NCBI GenBank assembly: GCA_902729315.2
Contig: LR746270.1
Span: forward strand, 193,501-257,500
Origin: Spirodela intermedia
Taxonomy: Eukaryota > Streptophyta > Magnoliopsida > Alismatales > Araceae
Direction of reading: 5' to 3'
Length of the DNA: 64,000 nt
Below the pieces are notes generated by a model, which saw nothing but the letters and a program-made list of their open reading frames with translations, did not search any database and was not told where the DNA came from. A program made the translations under genes and the position numbers. This document shows positions 21,624-33,317 of this stretch, in pieces (within the stretch, counting starts at the first letter, position 1; each line of letters opens with the position of its first letter).

Positions 21624-23085
21624 TTGATGTCAATCACAATGATGTAATATAATATCAACTAATATTTCAAAAAATTTCTCAAAGAATACAAATTTTTATA
21701 AATTTTAGACTATGAAATAAAAATAAAATATATTTAAAATTAACTAAAAAAGGAATTAAGGGTGCGGACGTCAAGATGACATCAACACTTGATGAACGTG
21801 AATTGGATGGAAATAAAATTATGTTTGATGATTCTTACGTAAATGATTATAGATGATTTAATTAGTAAAATTATGATCTATAAAAGTTGGAAGAATCATA
21901 ATTAAATAAAAAATAGTTTGAAAATTTTAAATCACACAAATTATCTCTAAATGAAGTAAAAATTAAGTTGAAAGTAGAAAAGATAAAGGTCTGACGTCGT
22001 GGCAATGATGCGTCGATGATGCACTAGAATCTTAAGCATTCAGGTAGATTGTCATGTAGTGTTCACAGCCTTGAATGTTCTTCTTAGCTAAAGACGATGT
22101 GGGCAATCTCTAGATCTTCTCATGAAGTCTAAAGATCAATGAAATAGGTTGTCAAATCATCTTCGATGACTGTCACTTGGTGGAGTACAAAAACGACGAC
22201 TTTGCAGCTCTTCGGCAACTATCACCTGAGAGAGAAGTATTGAATGGAGGTGGGACACGTGTTAGGGAGCTTCATCCTTAGGTCTACACAATAAGAAGAG
22301 GCTCTTCATTGCATTTGGTATGCCCTCAAGAGATGGCGACTCGCCTCTCAGCTGATCGTCCTCTTCTTGACGACGACTTGTTCGTCAATCAATAGGAGAT
22401 GATTTACTCGATGGATTCGTGATCTTTTTATCAAGAATCTTTCAACAATTTTAGTAACAATATTCAGTAAATTTTGTTGACAAGATTTTTGTCGATGATC
22501 GAGCAATTCTAGCAACTTAATCCTTCACTGGCAATTTGTAAGAAAGTCGTAATTTAATCAGATAAAAATAGGATTCAAACCCGCACCATCGCCCATCTGT
22601 GTGAGAGAGGGTGAAATAAGTATGCAAATACTCTTATAAAGTGATGTCATTAGACTACCTCCTGATAAATAAGGGGTATTTTAGGTATGAAAATATTTAA
22701 AATCATTCTAGAGAAGATGTGAGTGTCGATTTAGTCCCACATCAGTTATACGCTAATTGTTGAGATGTATATATGCTAATGCAAGATTTGGGAATCAATG
22801 TGTCCCTTTCTCGCATGTGTACAACCACTCCTTGCTCTATAGCTAGCTGGCCACTAGAGACGTGGAAGGGGAGTGCATACATGTGCCCCCATCGGTCCAT
22901 AGCCACTCGAGCACTTGCTTGTGGCTCCACCTTGACTACGCTTCCGACCTACTTGTAGACCTAGCTAGCCAGCGGGTCCCCTATTTTTTAACTTTTTTCT
23001 TTTATTTTCTTTCTCTTCATTTATCTCAAAAATAGGATTATAAAAATTATATAAAATCATATAAAATCACATAATTAGCCAAAAA
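21624..23085 (-). mobile_element. Old LTR-A, third copy, internally deleted
   Basis: Inserted at the same protease site as in blocks 1 and 2, so it was inherited by duplication rather than being an independent insertion. About 130 bp after the first few bases are missing. It ends at cataattagcc and is fused to LTR-A2. Confidence 0.7.
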
Positions 23086-24470
23086 ATGTAGAGTTTAGGC
23101 CTTGCGTCATTGGATTGTTAGAATTCTACATGATTGGGATAATTATCATGTGATGTCTAAGGCCTAAAAGGCTCTCCATAGACATGGACCACTTAGGCAC
23201 CCTCTAGATCTCTTTTTAAAGTCTAAAAACTGATGGTGAAAGTTAAACTAGTTAAAATGGTACAATAGAGTTTTGTCGTCACAACAGCGATGCATTAGAA
23301 TCTTGAGTGTTCAAAGAGGATTATCGTGAAATGTCAATGGCCTCAAAGGCTCTCTTTGAACAAAGACAACATGAAAAATATCTAGATCTTCATGGTCTAG
23401 AAAATAATGAGGTGGGTTGACAAATCATCTTCAGTAACTATCAGTCAGTGGAGCGAAAAACTGACGACTTTGTAGATTTGCAATGGTTATCACTTGACAG
23501 AGATAAATTGGATGGACGTGAGGTGTATCTTAGAGAGTTTCGTTCTCAGGTCTGCATAGTAAGAGTAGTCTCTTCATTGCATCTGATATGCTCTTAAGAG
23601 GTGGCAACTCATCTCCTAGTAGATTATCTTCTTCCTAATGAAAACTTATTTATCAATCAATCCGAGATGATTTACTCGATGAATTCACAATCCTTTTATT
23701 CTGAATCATTTGACAATTTTAGTAATGATGCTCCGCAAATCACATTGATAAGATTTTCAATAGTGATTGAGCAATTATGACGGCTTATTTGCTTATCGAT
23801 AATTTACATGAAAAATCTGATTTAATCATAGAAAAATATCAGTATTAGCTCTAGTAAGATTTGAAGCTTCACTGGTCACCTGTTTGTATAAGAGAGAGTG
23901 AAATAAGTATGTAAATACCCTTAAAAAATGACATCATAAAGGTATTGTCTTCTCATAAATAAGGGATATTTTGGATGTTAAAATTATTAAAAATATTTTA
24001 GGAAGTTGTGATGTCGATTTAATCCTAGATAAATTATTTTTTCAGTTTTGAGATGCACATATAGTAATACAATATTCTATCATCAGTGAGTCTTTCTTTC
24101 ACATGTGTATAGTAGTCCAATATTCTATCTCAATAGGTATCTCTCTTGCATCTCTATGACCACTCCTTTATAGATGGGCCCACTATACCTAGGGAAATTT
24201 GGCTTCATATGATTATATAGTAGTTGTCAAAGCTACATGTTCAAATGGCCACTGATGATGTGGAAGGGGAGTGGCACACATGTGTATCCTATTAGTATTT
24301 AGTCGCTTGCAGCTCCACTTGATTGTGCTTCTAACCCGCTTGCAGTCCCGACTGGCTGGTAGGTCCCCACCCTTTTTCTATATTTTTTATTTTATTTATT
24401 TTCATTTATCTGAAAAATATGATTATAAAAATTATATAAACTCACATAAAATCACATAATTAGCCAAAAA
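23086..24470 (-). mobile_element. LTR-A2, third copy, partial
   Basis: Aligns with 7075-8710, lacking the first 500 bp. It has only about two 48-bp minisatellite units (24053-24150) against about seven in blocks 1 and 2. Confidence 0.7.
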
Positions 24471-25165
24471 TTGCCATAAAGTAGTTGGCTTTCTGTGGTC
24501 CACGGCATCTCTTACATGCAGCCTCACTCCCGCAGTCATTGTCTGATTGAGGCTTGAACAAAATGCCGAAACATCTCTACTGGCGATCTTTGTCGAGACA
24601 TGAAAGAATTCAACTAGTCAACTGACAACTTTTCTCCTCCCCAAGGCAAAAAAAAGAAATGAGGCTTGCTTCACCACATGGCGCCCATCTAATGGCTTGC
24701 TTAAAACTTCGTAGAAACTTCTCCAATCTTTAAATTCCAGCATTGATGTGAGAGTAGACGTTACTTAAAACTTCCCTTCCGAAGAACAGATATCAATCAT
24801 GCAACAGTCATCCGCAACTCATACTGCTGCGGGGTTTCACTATAGCAAAGCCACATATGGAATTTTTTACTTTCCACCCTTACAGTTTTTTTTGTTTATA
24901 AAGTGATGCATTCAATCGTAGCGTATAACCAGGACCTTGGATGAATTTTTCTTAGAAAATAAGTATCATTTTACTGCGCATTCACATCGCAGCTACGCGT
25001 CTTTCCCTTGCCTGAGAGCGACGTGACCCCGTTCTCTCTCTTCTATGTCTGTCTGTCTGTCTCTTACGAACCTTTCCGGACGTCTGTGTCTCTTATCTAT
25101 TTCTCCCTCATATTCTTCGCGTCTCGCCCCATTGAGCAACATGACTGACACGTTCTGCACGCACC
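24471..25165 (+). mobile_element. Element C leader segments X and Y, partial
   Basis: Matches 31385-32010 and then jumps to the cattgagcaacatgac stretch of the gag 5' part. A short tctg repeat lies near 25046. Confidence 0.6.
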
Positions 25166-25497
25166 GTATTGACGGAGAATGACAGACAACGACCATCAGT
25201 GAAATAAATGAAGACAAATATAGAAAGTGACGCCGTCGACGTGACTCTGGAAATCGGAGACTGAACCTCTGATTTCCTCATGCGACTGCACCCGGTGCAC
25301 TCTCATCATAATCAACAGGGACTTATTATGAGAATTTTGTCATGTGAACAGGAAGGAAATTCCATGTCATCATCCAACAAAGGCATCATTGGCGCGGTTG
25401 ATAAAACAAATCTAGGTGCAGAAAATGGTGCTTCGATGGATGCCGACGGCTGAGGAGCTTTGCGGCTGGACTGGAGACGTTTCAACGCGAAGAGATC
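25166..25497. other. Spacer before block 2, nothing recognised
   Basis: About 330 bp not seen elsewhere in the window. Its last 20 bp (gtttcaacgcgaagagat) match unit 1 of the 665-bp repeat at 2209-2228. Confidence 0.5.
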
Positions 25498-25699
25498 TTA
25501 CACAAAAAATATTCCATCAGAAGCACAACTCAGAAACAAAGGTCCCGATGCCATTAACTAAAATAATTTTCCATAACTAGAACATTAGGAAGTTCCTTTT
25601 TGATGTCCCGTTTGAGCACTTGGCCTTCTTTGTACACATAACGACCCCCCCTAACCGTCACATATTAAAGAAATAATATGATCATGCGTCGCTTGAGCT

Positions 25700-27923
25700 T
25701 CACGCCTTCAGCTGCGCTTTTTGACGAACCCTTTTCTCATCCGACAGCATCCTCGCAAATCTGCATGAGAAGGAAGATCAGGTGAAGTATTCACGATATA
25801 ATTTGGATGGTAGCGTATAGTGTGGAAATTTTTCAACGTTTGTCTAAGATGAGTGATAAATGGCGGATCAGATGTGGTTGTCAATGTCGAAACGAACATG
25901 CTTGATAAAAAATCTGTACACCGCATAAATTCTTTAGATGAATGACCGTTACCTTTTAAGGGCTTCTCTGTTTTTCTCCGCTCCTACAGGTTCATTCCGG
26001 CCGGTGTCAAGATTGACCCTCGAAACTGGTTTGTCGAGCAAGTCCTCTCCGATTTTCACTAACTTCCCTAAATTCTCCTTTGTTGCGATGTCGACGGACG
26101 AAGCGTCCCCGGAGAGCGTGTCGTCCTGCGTTTTCACAATATCTCTTGTGAATCCATGATTGACAGAAAGAACACCGATTTATTTAGGGTTGAAACCTGG
26201 GTGCGCGTGTGTGTCTGCGCGCGTCTGTATGTGTACGTGCGTACCGCAGAACACAGAAGATAAGACTAACCTGGATTCTCAAGTAGTTTTCCTCACAACG
26301 CAGGGTCTGGAAGACGGCGGAGATATGAAGGTCGACCATGTCCACGCTCGCTTGGGTGAACACATCGATTAAGGGATTCGACCCCTGGTTGTTCAACCAT
26401 CCGACTATACCCCACTTCGCGGCATCTCCCGCGCTGTACTTGTCCATCTGCGTCGTACCGGTGCCCAGGGATACGAGCAGAACCTTCTTTAAGTCCAGCT
26501 GCTCAGAATTGCCCACCTCCGGGTTCTTCCTTCTCGTCTCCTTGGTCATATCTCTGATAGCAAGCAGTGCCTACAGGGCATCTTCCTCGTCAGTTAAGAG
26601 GCTGTACGTGCATTCCTTTAGTCCATCACAGCTATCTTGTCCCCGCATTGGAAGAAACAAATAAACTACGCTAATGCCTCACCGGATTGTTTGCGGCCAC
26701 GCCTCCGTCGATAAGGTTGAACTCCCTCTTCCCCCCACGAGGTGTCTGTACGTTGAAGTAGTAGGCCGGCAGGTAGGTGGGGGCGGCTGAGGTGCTAATG
26801 CAGACGTCGGAGAGAGTCGCATTCAAACAATTGCCGTTCTTCGCCTGAGATCAGTTCATTCCAGTTGTTCAGAAAGCATCCAAAAAGAGTGAGAGTGAGT
26901 GAGAGAGAGAGAGAGAGAGCGAGTGAGAGAGAGAGAGAGCGAGAGAGAGAGATAGGAAAAACAATGGCAGCTCCTCGGGTTAAAACTGACGTGCACACCT
27001 CAGAACTGGAAAAGACAGTGGGTTGGAGATTCCTGATGTCGAAGGCCGGAATGAGCACGTTTGTCAGTGTGTCCCCTAACTTAACACTTCCCAGTTTTTC
27101 CCTTATAAGCTTGTGAAGGTATTTTCCATCATATCTCGGTCCTGTGATACCATTGATCAGTTGGCGGATTCCGGCGAGCGGGCCCCTGGTTCCACAAATT
27201 ACGATGTATCAGGAGGCCGATGTAAGACATACTGAGATCATATAAACGACAACCAGGAATTTTCCGTGCTGTAATCCCGGTAGTTACCTGATCTGGGGGA
27301 AAATCTTAGGGCAGTTCTCAAGGTAGAAGTCCTTGATATCTTTGGCGGCTAGGATGGGGCGATTGTGTTCATTGGGAGCCGTCAGCATGGCCGTCACGAG
27401 GCCCCCGGTGCTTGTCCCTGCAATCACGTCGAAGTAGTCTGCGATCTTCGCATCCTCCCCGTCGAGCTCCTGTCGAAAGTAAGCGGAATGAATCTACGCG
27501 TGAGAACAGCCCGGCAATGTTGAGAATGGATGGCCAATGTCTCCCTACTCAATACATCCGTAGGAAAAAACGAGAAATAATGAAAAAAATTCGAACGATG
27601 CATGCATTCGGTGGTGTTCTCCAAATTTTTAACGACGTGTCTGAAAGTCTTACTAATCAGTATTTTTTAGTTAACTGCGAAGAATGAAGACTATGAATTT
27701 ATAGGTTTTTGGTATGAATGCATCTGGGAGAAGTGCCGCTCGGTTGGACGCCGTGGAACAGGCATCTGCTCTTTCTTTAACATACCTGAAGTTCTTTCTC
27801 CAGGAAGGCGATAATGGTAGCCGGGATGATGCCTCTGACACCGCCTCCGTCTATGCTGAGGATGGTGATCAGGTTGTCGCTGACCGCCGACTGAGTCACG
27901 AAGCTCTCGGCGACGGAGTCCAT
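25700..27923 (-). CDS. Patatin-like phospholipase, copy 2 (7 exons)
   Basis: Exons are 27923-27786, 27469-27288, 27185-26999, 26844-26683, 26570-26271, 26125-25953 and 25760-25700, each exactly 22606 bp from its partner. The predicted 400-aa protein is identical to copy 1: DGGGVRG at 25-31, Ser66 in GTSTG, Asp215 in DGG. Introns, the intron 3 microsatellite and the TATA box at 28152-28159 look the same. Nearby differences fall outside the exons, for example gtcgcgtgag against gtcgcttgag just past the stop. Such identity means either a very young duplication, gene conversion, or an assembly that joined two haplotypes. Function is as for copy 1; two copies could raise dosage. Confidence 0.88.
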
Positions 27924-28159
27924 GAAGATGGTGTGGGTAACTCTTACAGAGACCAGGAAGAGGAAGAAAAAGAAAAAGGGATCCAACGAAAACCCCAACG
28001 AAAGACGAGGACTCTGAAAAACAGAAGACGAAGAACCAAGACGGGAAGTGGACAAAGAGAAAAGAGTGAGAAGGAGAAAAGAATGAGAAGAACGGATTGG
28101 TAGTGCTTGTACGATTTCAGGCACTGTTGGTCTTCCCAGAGAGTAGGCAGGTTTTATAG

Positions 28160-29177
28160 ATAAGAGGGATAGTTTTCGGACGAACACCGAACGTTCAGAG
28201 ACTGGTGCCTGCGTCGAAGGATACCATCGAGTCGAGGACAAGTTTGACTGGATTCCATCCATGGTGGATATACGACAACAAGGCAGGACGGGATTGACCG
28301 TGGCACGTGCTCACCCTCCGAGGCTTCGAAGAGCTAGCGCTTGCTTGCGTTAAAACGTAGCAATCCCGATAGAAAGCACGTGTTTGAACCCCTTCACGGT
28401 CAAAACTTGGGCGGCTTTATCCATAGGAGGAAATAAATCGCGTCGAGTCCCTGTGAACTTGGCCCGGTTTCCTCGGATGTTAAGATTGAAAGTCAAATTA
28501 TATAAAAGTTAAACCGTGCTTTTCTCGTTTTCCGTCGTATCTAAAAATTAGTGCAGACTGAGAAGTCCATTAAATTGTAGTTCTCCACGTAGGCTGGGTT
28601 TACGTCTCTCCTTCTCTCTCTTGCCGTAAATACATGTGTCTATTTATAGTACACCTCTTTCTTCATATCTCTGCCATCAATATCTACCTATCTTCGAGCA
28701 AGCTCAATCTTGGAGACCGGTGAAAAGAGTGATCGAAGTCTTCTTCCCGTTTTCTCCTGACACTGATTCCGAGTTTACTGTTTTGGTTGAACGATAGGGT
28801 TATAATGACGGCAATTACAGTGCAAATGAGATGCAGAAATGATCTTCAACACAGAAATTTTTTGTACAATCACATCCTCTCTAAATCGTAATTGCATCTT
28901 TTGAATAGTTTGCATGGTTAGATGCCTTGTTTGCTACATTTTCTGAATAGATAATCGGTAATAGAGTACTTTCTACACTTCTATCTTGGATCAAAGATAC
29001 ATTTTGATATCTTAAAGACCTATGGGATTTGACTTGGCTTGATTGGATCCAACTTTTACGTTGAGCCCCTAACCCCAACAGACATAAATGTAGAAAATAA
29101 ATCCATAAAATTCAACAAGTTTTGTGCATTCATGAATGATATTCTTTCTCATTTTTTTCTATTTACCTTTCAATAAG
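28160..29177. other. Upstream region of patatin-like copy 2
   Basis: Counterpart of 5554-6571. No gene recognised. Confidence 0.5.
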
Positions 29178-31322
29178 TGACGAGACCTAGTCATTATATA
29201 ATAGATCACGTAAATTTAAATATTTATAAAATAAGAAAATATAGGTCAATAGGTGATGATATTTAGAAGTATTTATGAAAAGATATATCAATTATAATTC
29301 TATAAAAGTTTCAAAAATAGTGATAATTTTTCAACTCGATCACAGGGATGTAATATAATATCGAGTAATGTTTTATAATTTTTTGCAAAAAATATGATTT
29401 TTTATGAGTTTTAGATAAAGTAATAAAAATTAAATATATCTAAAATTCACGAAAAAAGAAAATAAGAGTGCAGATATCAGGATGATGTCAACACCCCGAT
29501 GAACGTGAATTGGGTAGAAACATAGTTGCCTCTAATGATTCTTATGTAAGCGATTATGTACGATTTATTTGGTCAAATTAAGATATGTAAAAGCTAGAAA
29601 AATTATAATTTATTAAAGAAGAGATTCGAAACTTGGAATCACACAAAGTATCACTAAACCAAGTAAAAATTAAGTTGAAAGGAAGAAATGTAGAGTTTCG
29701 GCCTTGCGACATGGATTGTTGGAATTCTACATAATCTGGATAATTATTGTGCAATGTCTAAGGCCTCAAAAGCTCTATGTAGACATGGACCACTTAGGCG
29801 CTCTCTAAATCTCTTTTCAAAGTCTAGAAAATAATAGTGAAAGTTAAACTAGTTAAAATGGTAAAATAGAGTTCTATCGTTGCGTCAACGATGCGTCATA
29901 ATCTTGAATGTTTAGAGAGGATTATCGTGAAATGTCAATGGCCTCAAAGGGTCTCTTTAGAGATAGATGACATGAACAATATCTAGATCTTCTTGGTCTA
30001 GAAATTAATGAGGTGGGTTGATGAATCATCTTTGACAACTATTAGTCGGTGGAGCGAAAAATTGACGACTTTGTAGATCTGCGACGGTTATCACTCGATA
30101 GAGATAAATTGGATGGACGTGAGGTGTATCTTAAGGAGTTTTGTCCTCAAGTTCGCATAGTAAGAGTAGTCTCTTCATCGCATCTGATATGCTCTTAAGA
30201 GGTGGCAACTCATCTCCTAGTAGATTATCTTCTTCCTAATGAAAACTTATTTATCAATCAATCCGAGATGATTTACTCGATGAATTCACAATCTTTTTAT
30301 TTTGAATCATTTGACAATTTTAGTAATGATGCTCCACAAATCACGTTGATAAGATTTTCAATAGTGATTGAGCAATTATGACGGCTTAATTGCTTATCGA
30401 TAATTTACATAAAAAATCTGATTTAATCATAGAAAAATATCAGTATTAGCTCTAGTAAGATTTGAAGCTTCACTAGTCACCTATTTGTATAAGAGAGAGT
30501 GAAATAAGTATGTAAATACCCTTAAAAAATGACATCATAAAGGTATTGTCTTCTCATAAATAAGGGATATTTTGGATATTAAAATTATTAAAAATATTTT
30601 AGGAAGTTGTGATGTCGATTTAATCCTAGATAAATTATTTTTTCAGTTTTGAGATGCACATATAGTAATACAATATTCTATCATCAATGAGTCTTTCTTT
30701 CACATGTGTATAGTAGTCCAATATTCTCTCATCAATGAGTCTTTCTTTCACATGTGTATAGCAGTCCAATATTCTATCATCAATGAGTCTTTCTTTCATG
30801 TGTGTATACTAGTCCAATATTCTATCATCAATGAGTCTTTCTTTCACATGTGTATAGTAGTCAAATATTCTATCATCAATGAGTCTTTCTTTCACGTGTG
30901 TATAGTAGTCCAATATTCTATCATCAATGAGTCTTTCTTTCACATGTGTATAGTAATCTAATACTCTATCTCAATAAGTCTCTCTCTTGCATCTCTATGA
31001 CCACTCCTTTATAGATGAGCCCACTATACCTAGAGAAATTCGGCTTCATATGATCATATAGTAGTTGACAAAGCCGCATGTCTAGATGGCCACTAATGAT
31101 GTGGAAGGGGAGTGGCACACATGTGTATCCTATCAGTCTTTAGTCGCTTGCAGCTCCACTTGATTGTGCTTCCAACATGCTTGCAAGCCTAGTTAGCTGG
31201 TAGGTCCCCACCCTTTTTCTATATTTTTATTTATTTATTTATTTTCATTTATCTCAAAAATATGATTATAAAATTATATAAACTCACATAAAATCACATA
31301 ATTAGCCAAAAATTCACATCAA
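29178..31322 (-). mobile_element. LTR-A2, truncated old LTR (block 2)
   Basis: Counterpart of 6572-8716, with a few substitutions in the last 400 bp (for example gatgggccc against gatgagccc). Confidence 0.75.
30654..30991. repeat. 48-bp minisatellite, about 7 units (block 2)
   Basis: Same array and same unit variants as 8048-8385, so the expansion predates the block duplication. Confidence 0.9.

Positions 31323-31325
<3 letters not shown>

Positions 31326-31361
<36 letters not shown>
31326..31361. repeat. (CT)n microsatellite (block 2)
   Basis: About 10 bp shorter than the block 1 tract. Confidence 0.95.
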
Positions 31362-31364
<3 letters not shown>

Positions 31365-33317
31365 ATACTCTTATCTTTTCTTGAATTGCCATAGAGTAGT
31401 TGGCTTTCTGTGGTCCACGGCATCTCTTACACGCAACCTCGCTCCCACAGTAGTCATCTGATGGAGGCTTGAACAAAATGCCAAAACATCGTTGCTCACT
31501 ATCTTTGTCAAGACATGAAAGAATTCAACAAGTCAACTGCTGACTTTACTCCTCCCTAGGGCAACAAAAAGAACCGAGGCTTGCTTCACCACATGGTGCC
31601 CATCTAGTGGCTTGCTTAAAACTTCGTAGAAACTTCTCCAATCTTTAAATTCCAACATTGATGCGAGAGCGGACGTTACTTAAAACTTCCTTCCCATCCA
31701 AAGAACAAATCTCAATCATGCAACAGTCATCTGCAACTCATACTGCTGTGGGGTTTCACTACGGCAAAGCCACATGGAATTTTTTACATTCCACCCTTAC
31801 AATTTTTATTTTTATTTAAAGTGATGCATTCAATTGTAGTGTATAACCAGGACCTTGGATGAATTTTTGTTAGAAAATAAGTATCATTTTACTACGCATT
31901 CACATCACAGCTCCGCCTCTTTCCCTTGCTTAAGAGTGAGGTGACCCCGTTCTCTCTCTTCTATGTCTATTTGTCTGTCTATCTATCTATCTCTCTCTCT
32001 CTCTCTCTCTTTATACTCTTGTATTTTCTTGAATTGCCATAGAGTAGTTGGGTGTTTGCGGTCAATGGCATCTCTTACACACAGCCACGGCTCCTGCAGC
32101 CGCCGTCTGATGGAGGCTTGAACAAAATGTCGAAACATCCCTACTGGTGATCTTTGTCGAGACATGAAAGAATTCAACAAGTCAACTGCAGACTTTTCTC
32201 CTCCCCAAGGCAAAAAAAAGAACCAAGGCTTGCTTCACCACATGGTGCCCGTCTAATGGCTTGCTTAAGACTTTGTAGAAACTTCTGCTTGTTATCTTCT
32301 TCACATCTTGTCGCATTGAGCAACATGACTAACATGTTCTGCACATGCTAGTCATGTTGGACTGGGATGGCCTAGAAGTTGAGGAACAAATATGTTTGTC
32401 AACAATACGAGTGGACACTATTCCTTCCCTGGTTTGATTTGAAAGAAGGTAAACAGCTCGTCTGAGATTACATCTAGGCCTTTGAGGACTGTCAGATGAG
32501 ATGTTAGTTCATAGATGATCCACAAATTGTGATTGGCCTACTCATACATAGATTGACCCCAGGTCTTCGGAATGAAGTGCTTAAGTACAACCCATCCGAG
32601 GTCGATGAGGCCTATCACATTGTGGAGCACATGGAGTGCCTTGGCGATGAATTATCGACTATGACACAACAGCCCATCAAGACGACCACCACATGTTCCA
32701 CCTTTGAAGTCTCTCCTTTACAAACTCACATTAGCATAGGAAATGGTCAGACCATCCCTGCCACCTCCGTGGGGTCATCTCATTAGACAATTACCTTGGG
32801 CATGGTGGTCTGAGCACCTATTACTTCCCAAGCCCATATCACTTGTTTCAAGTGCCAAGACAAGGGACACTGAGCAAGCCAGTGTCCATCTTCAAACCTA
32901 CTTATAGGTATCGAAGATGCCAACCCTAGTGTCTAGGGTGACGACACCTCCCCTAGCAATGACATCTACATCACGGCAGATGAGTTAGCTGATGAGTGCG
33001 TTGACACTCAAGCCTTGATCGATTACATCGAAAGCAAGCCTGCCACCATCTCTTCCACACTTGTCACTGCCCTAACACAACTAGTCAGCATAGCTGTCCA
33101 CAGCCCCAGCAATAGTGGATCACACTCGCCATCCCAATTAGCAAGGACCTCGGCAGTTAGACCTCAGCCACCCTTAGCTTGATCACTATCATTGTGAGCT
33201 AGGTCCTAGACACCATTGATTGATTTGATGATAGAGGACGCCCTTTACATGTCGATCTTCCACACATACATGAAGATCAACTGCCAAGTGTGTAAGTTGA
33301 TCATCGACAATGGTAGT
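31362..33317 (+). pseudogene. Element C leader, gag and protease start (block 2)
   Basis: Segment X (31385-31640), segment Y (about 31650-32025) and a second X (32035-32290) precede the decayed Gag. The Gag core ORF is 32529-32786, the CCHC knuckle is near 32840-32890 with a stop before the last spacer, and the protease IIDNGS comes last. The C sequence continues at 36691 after the old LTR-A: removing that LTR and one GTAGT copy restores the expected IDNGSCVNA. Ty3/gypsy chromovirus, non-functional. Confidence 0.78.
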
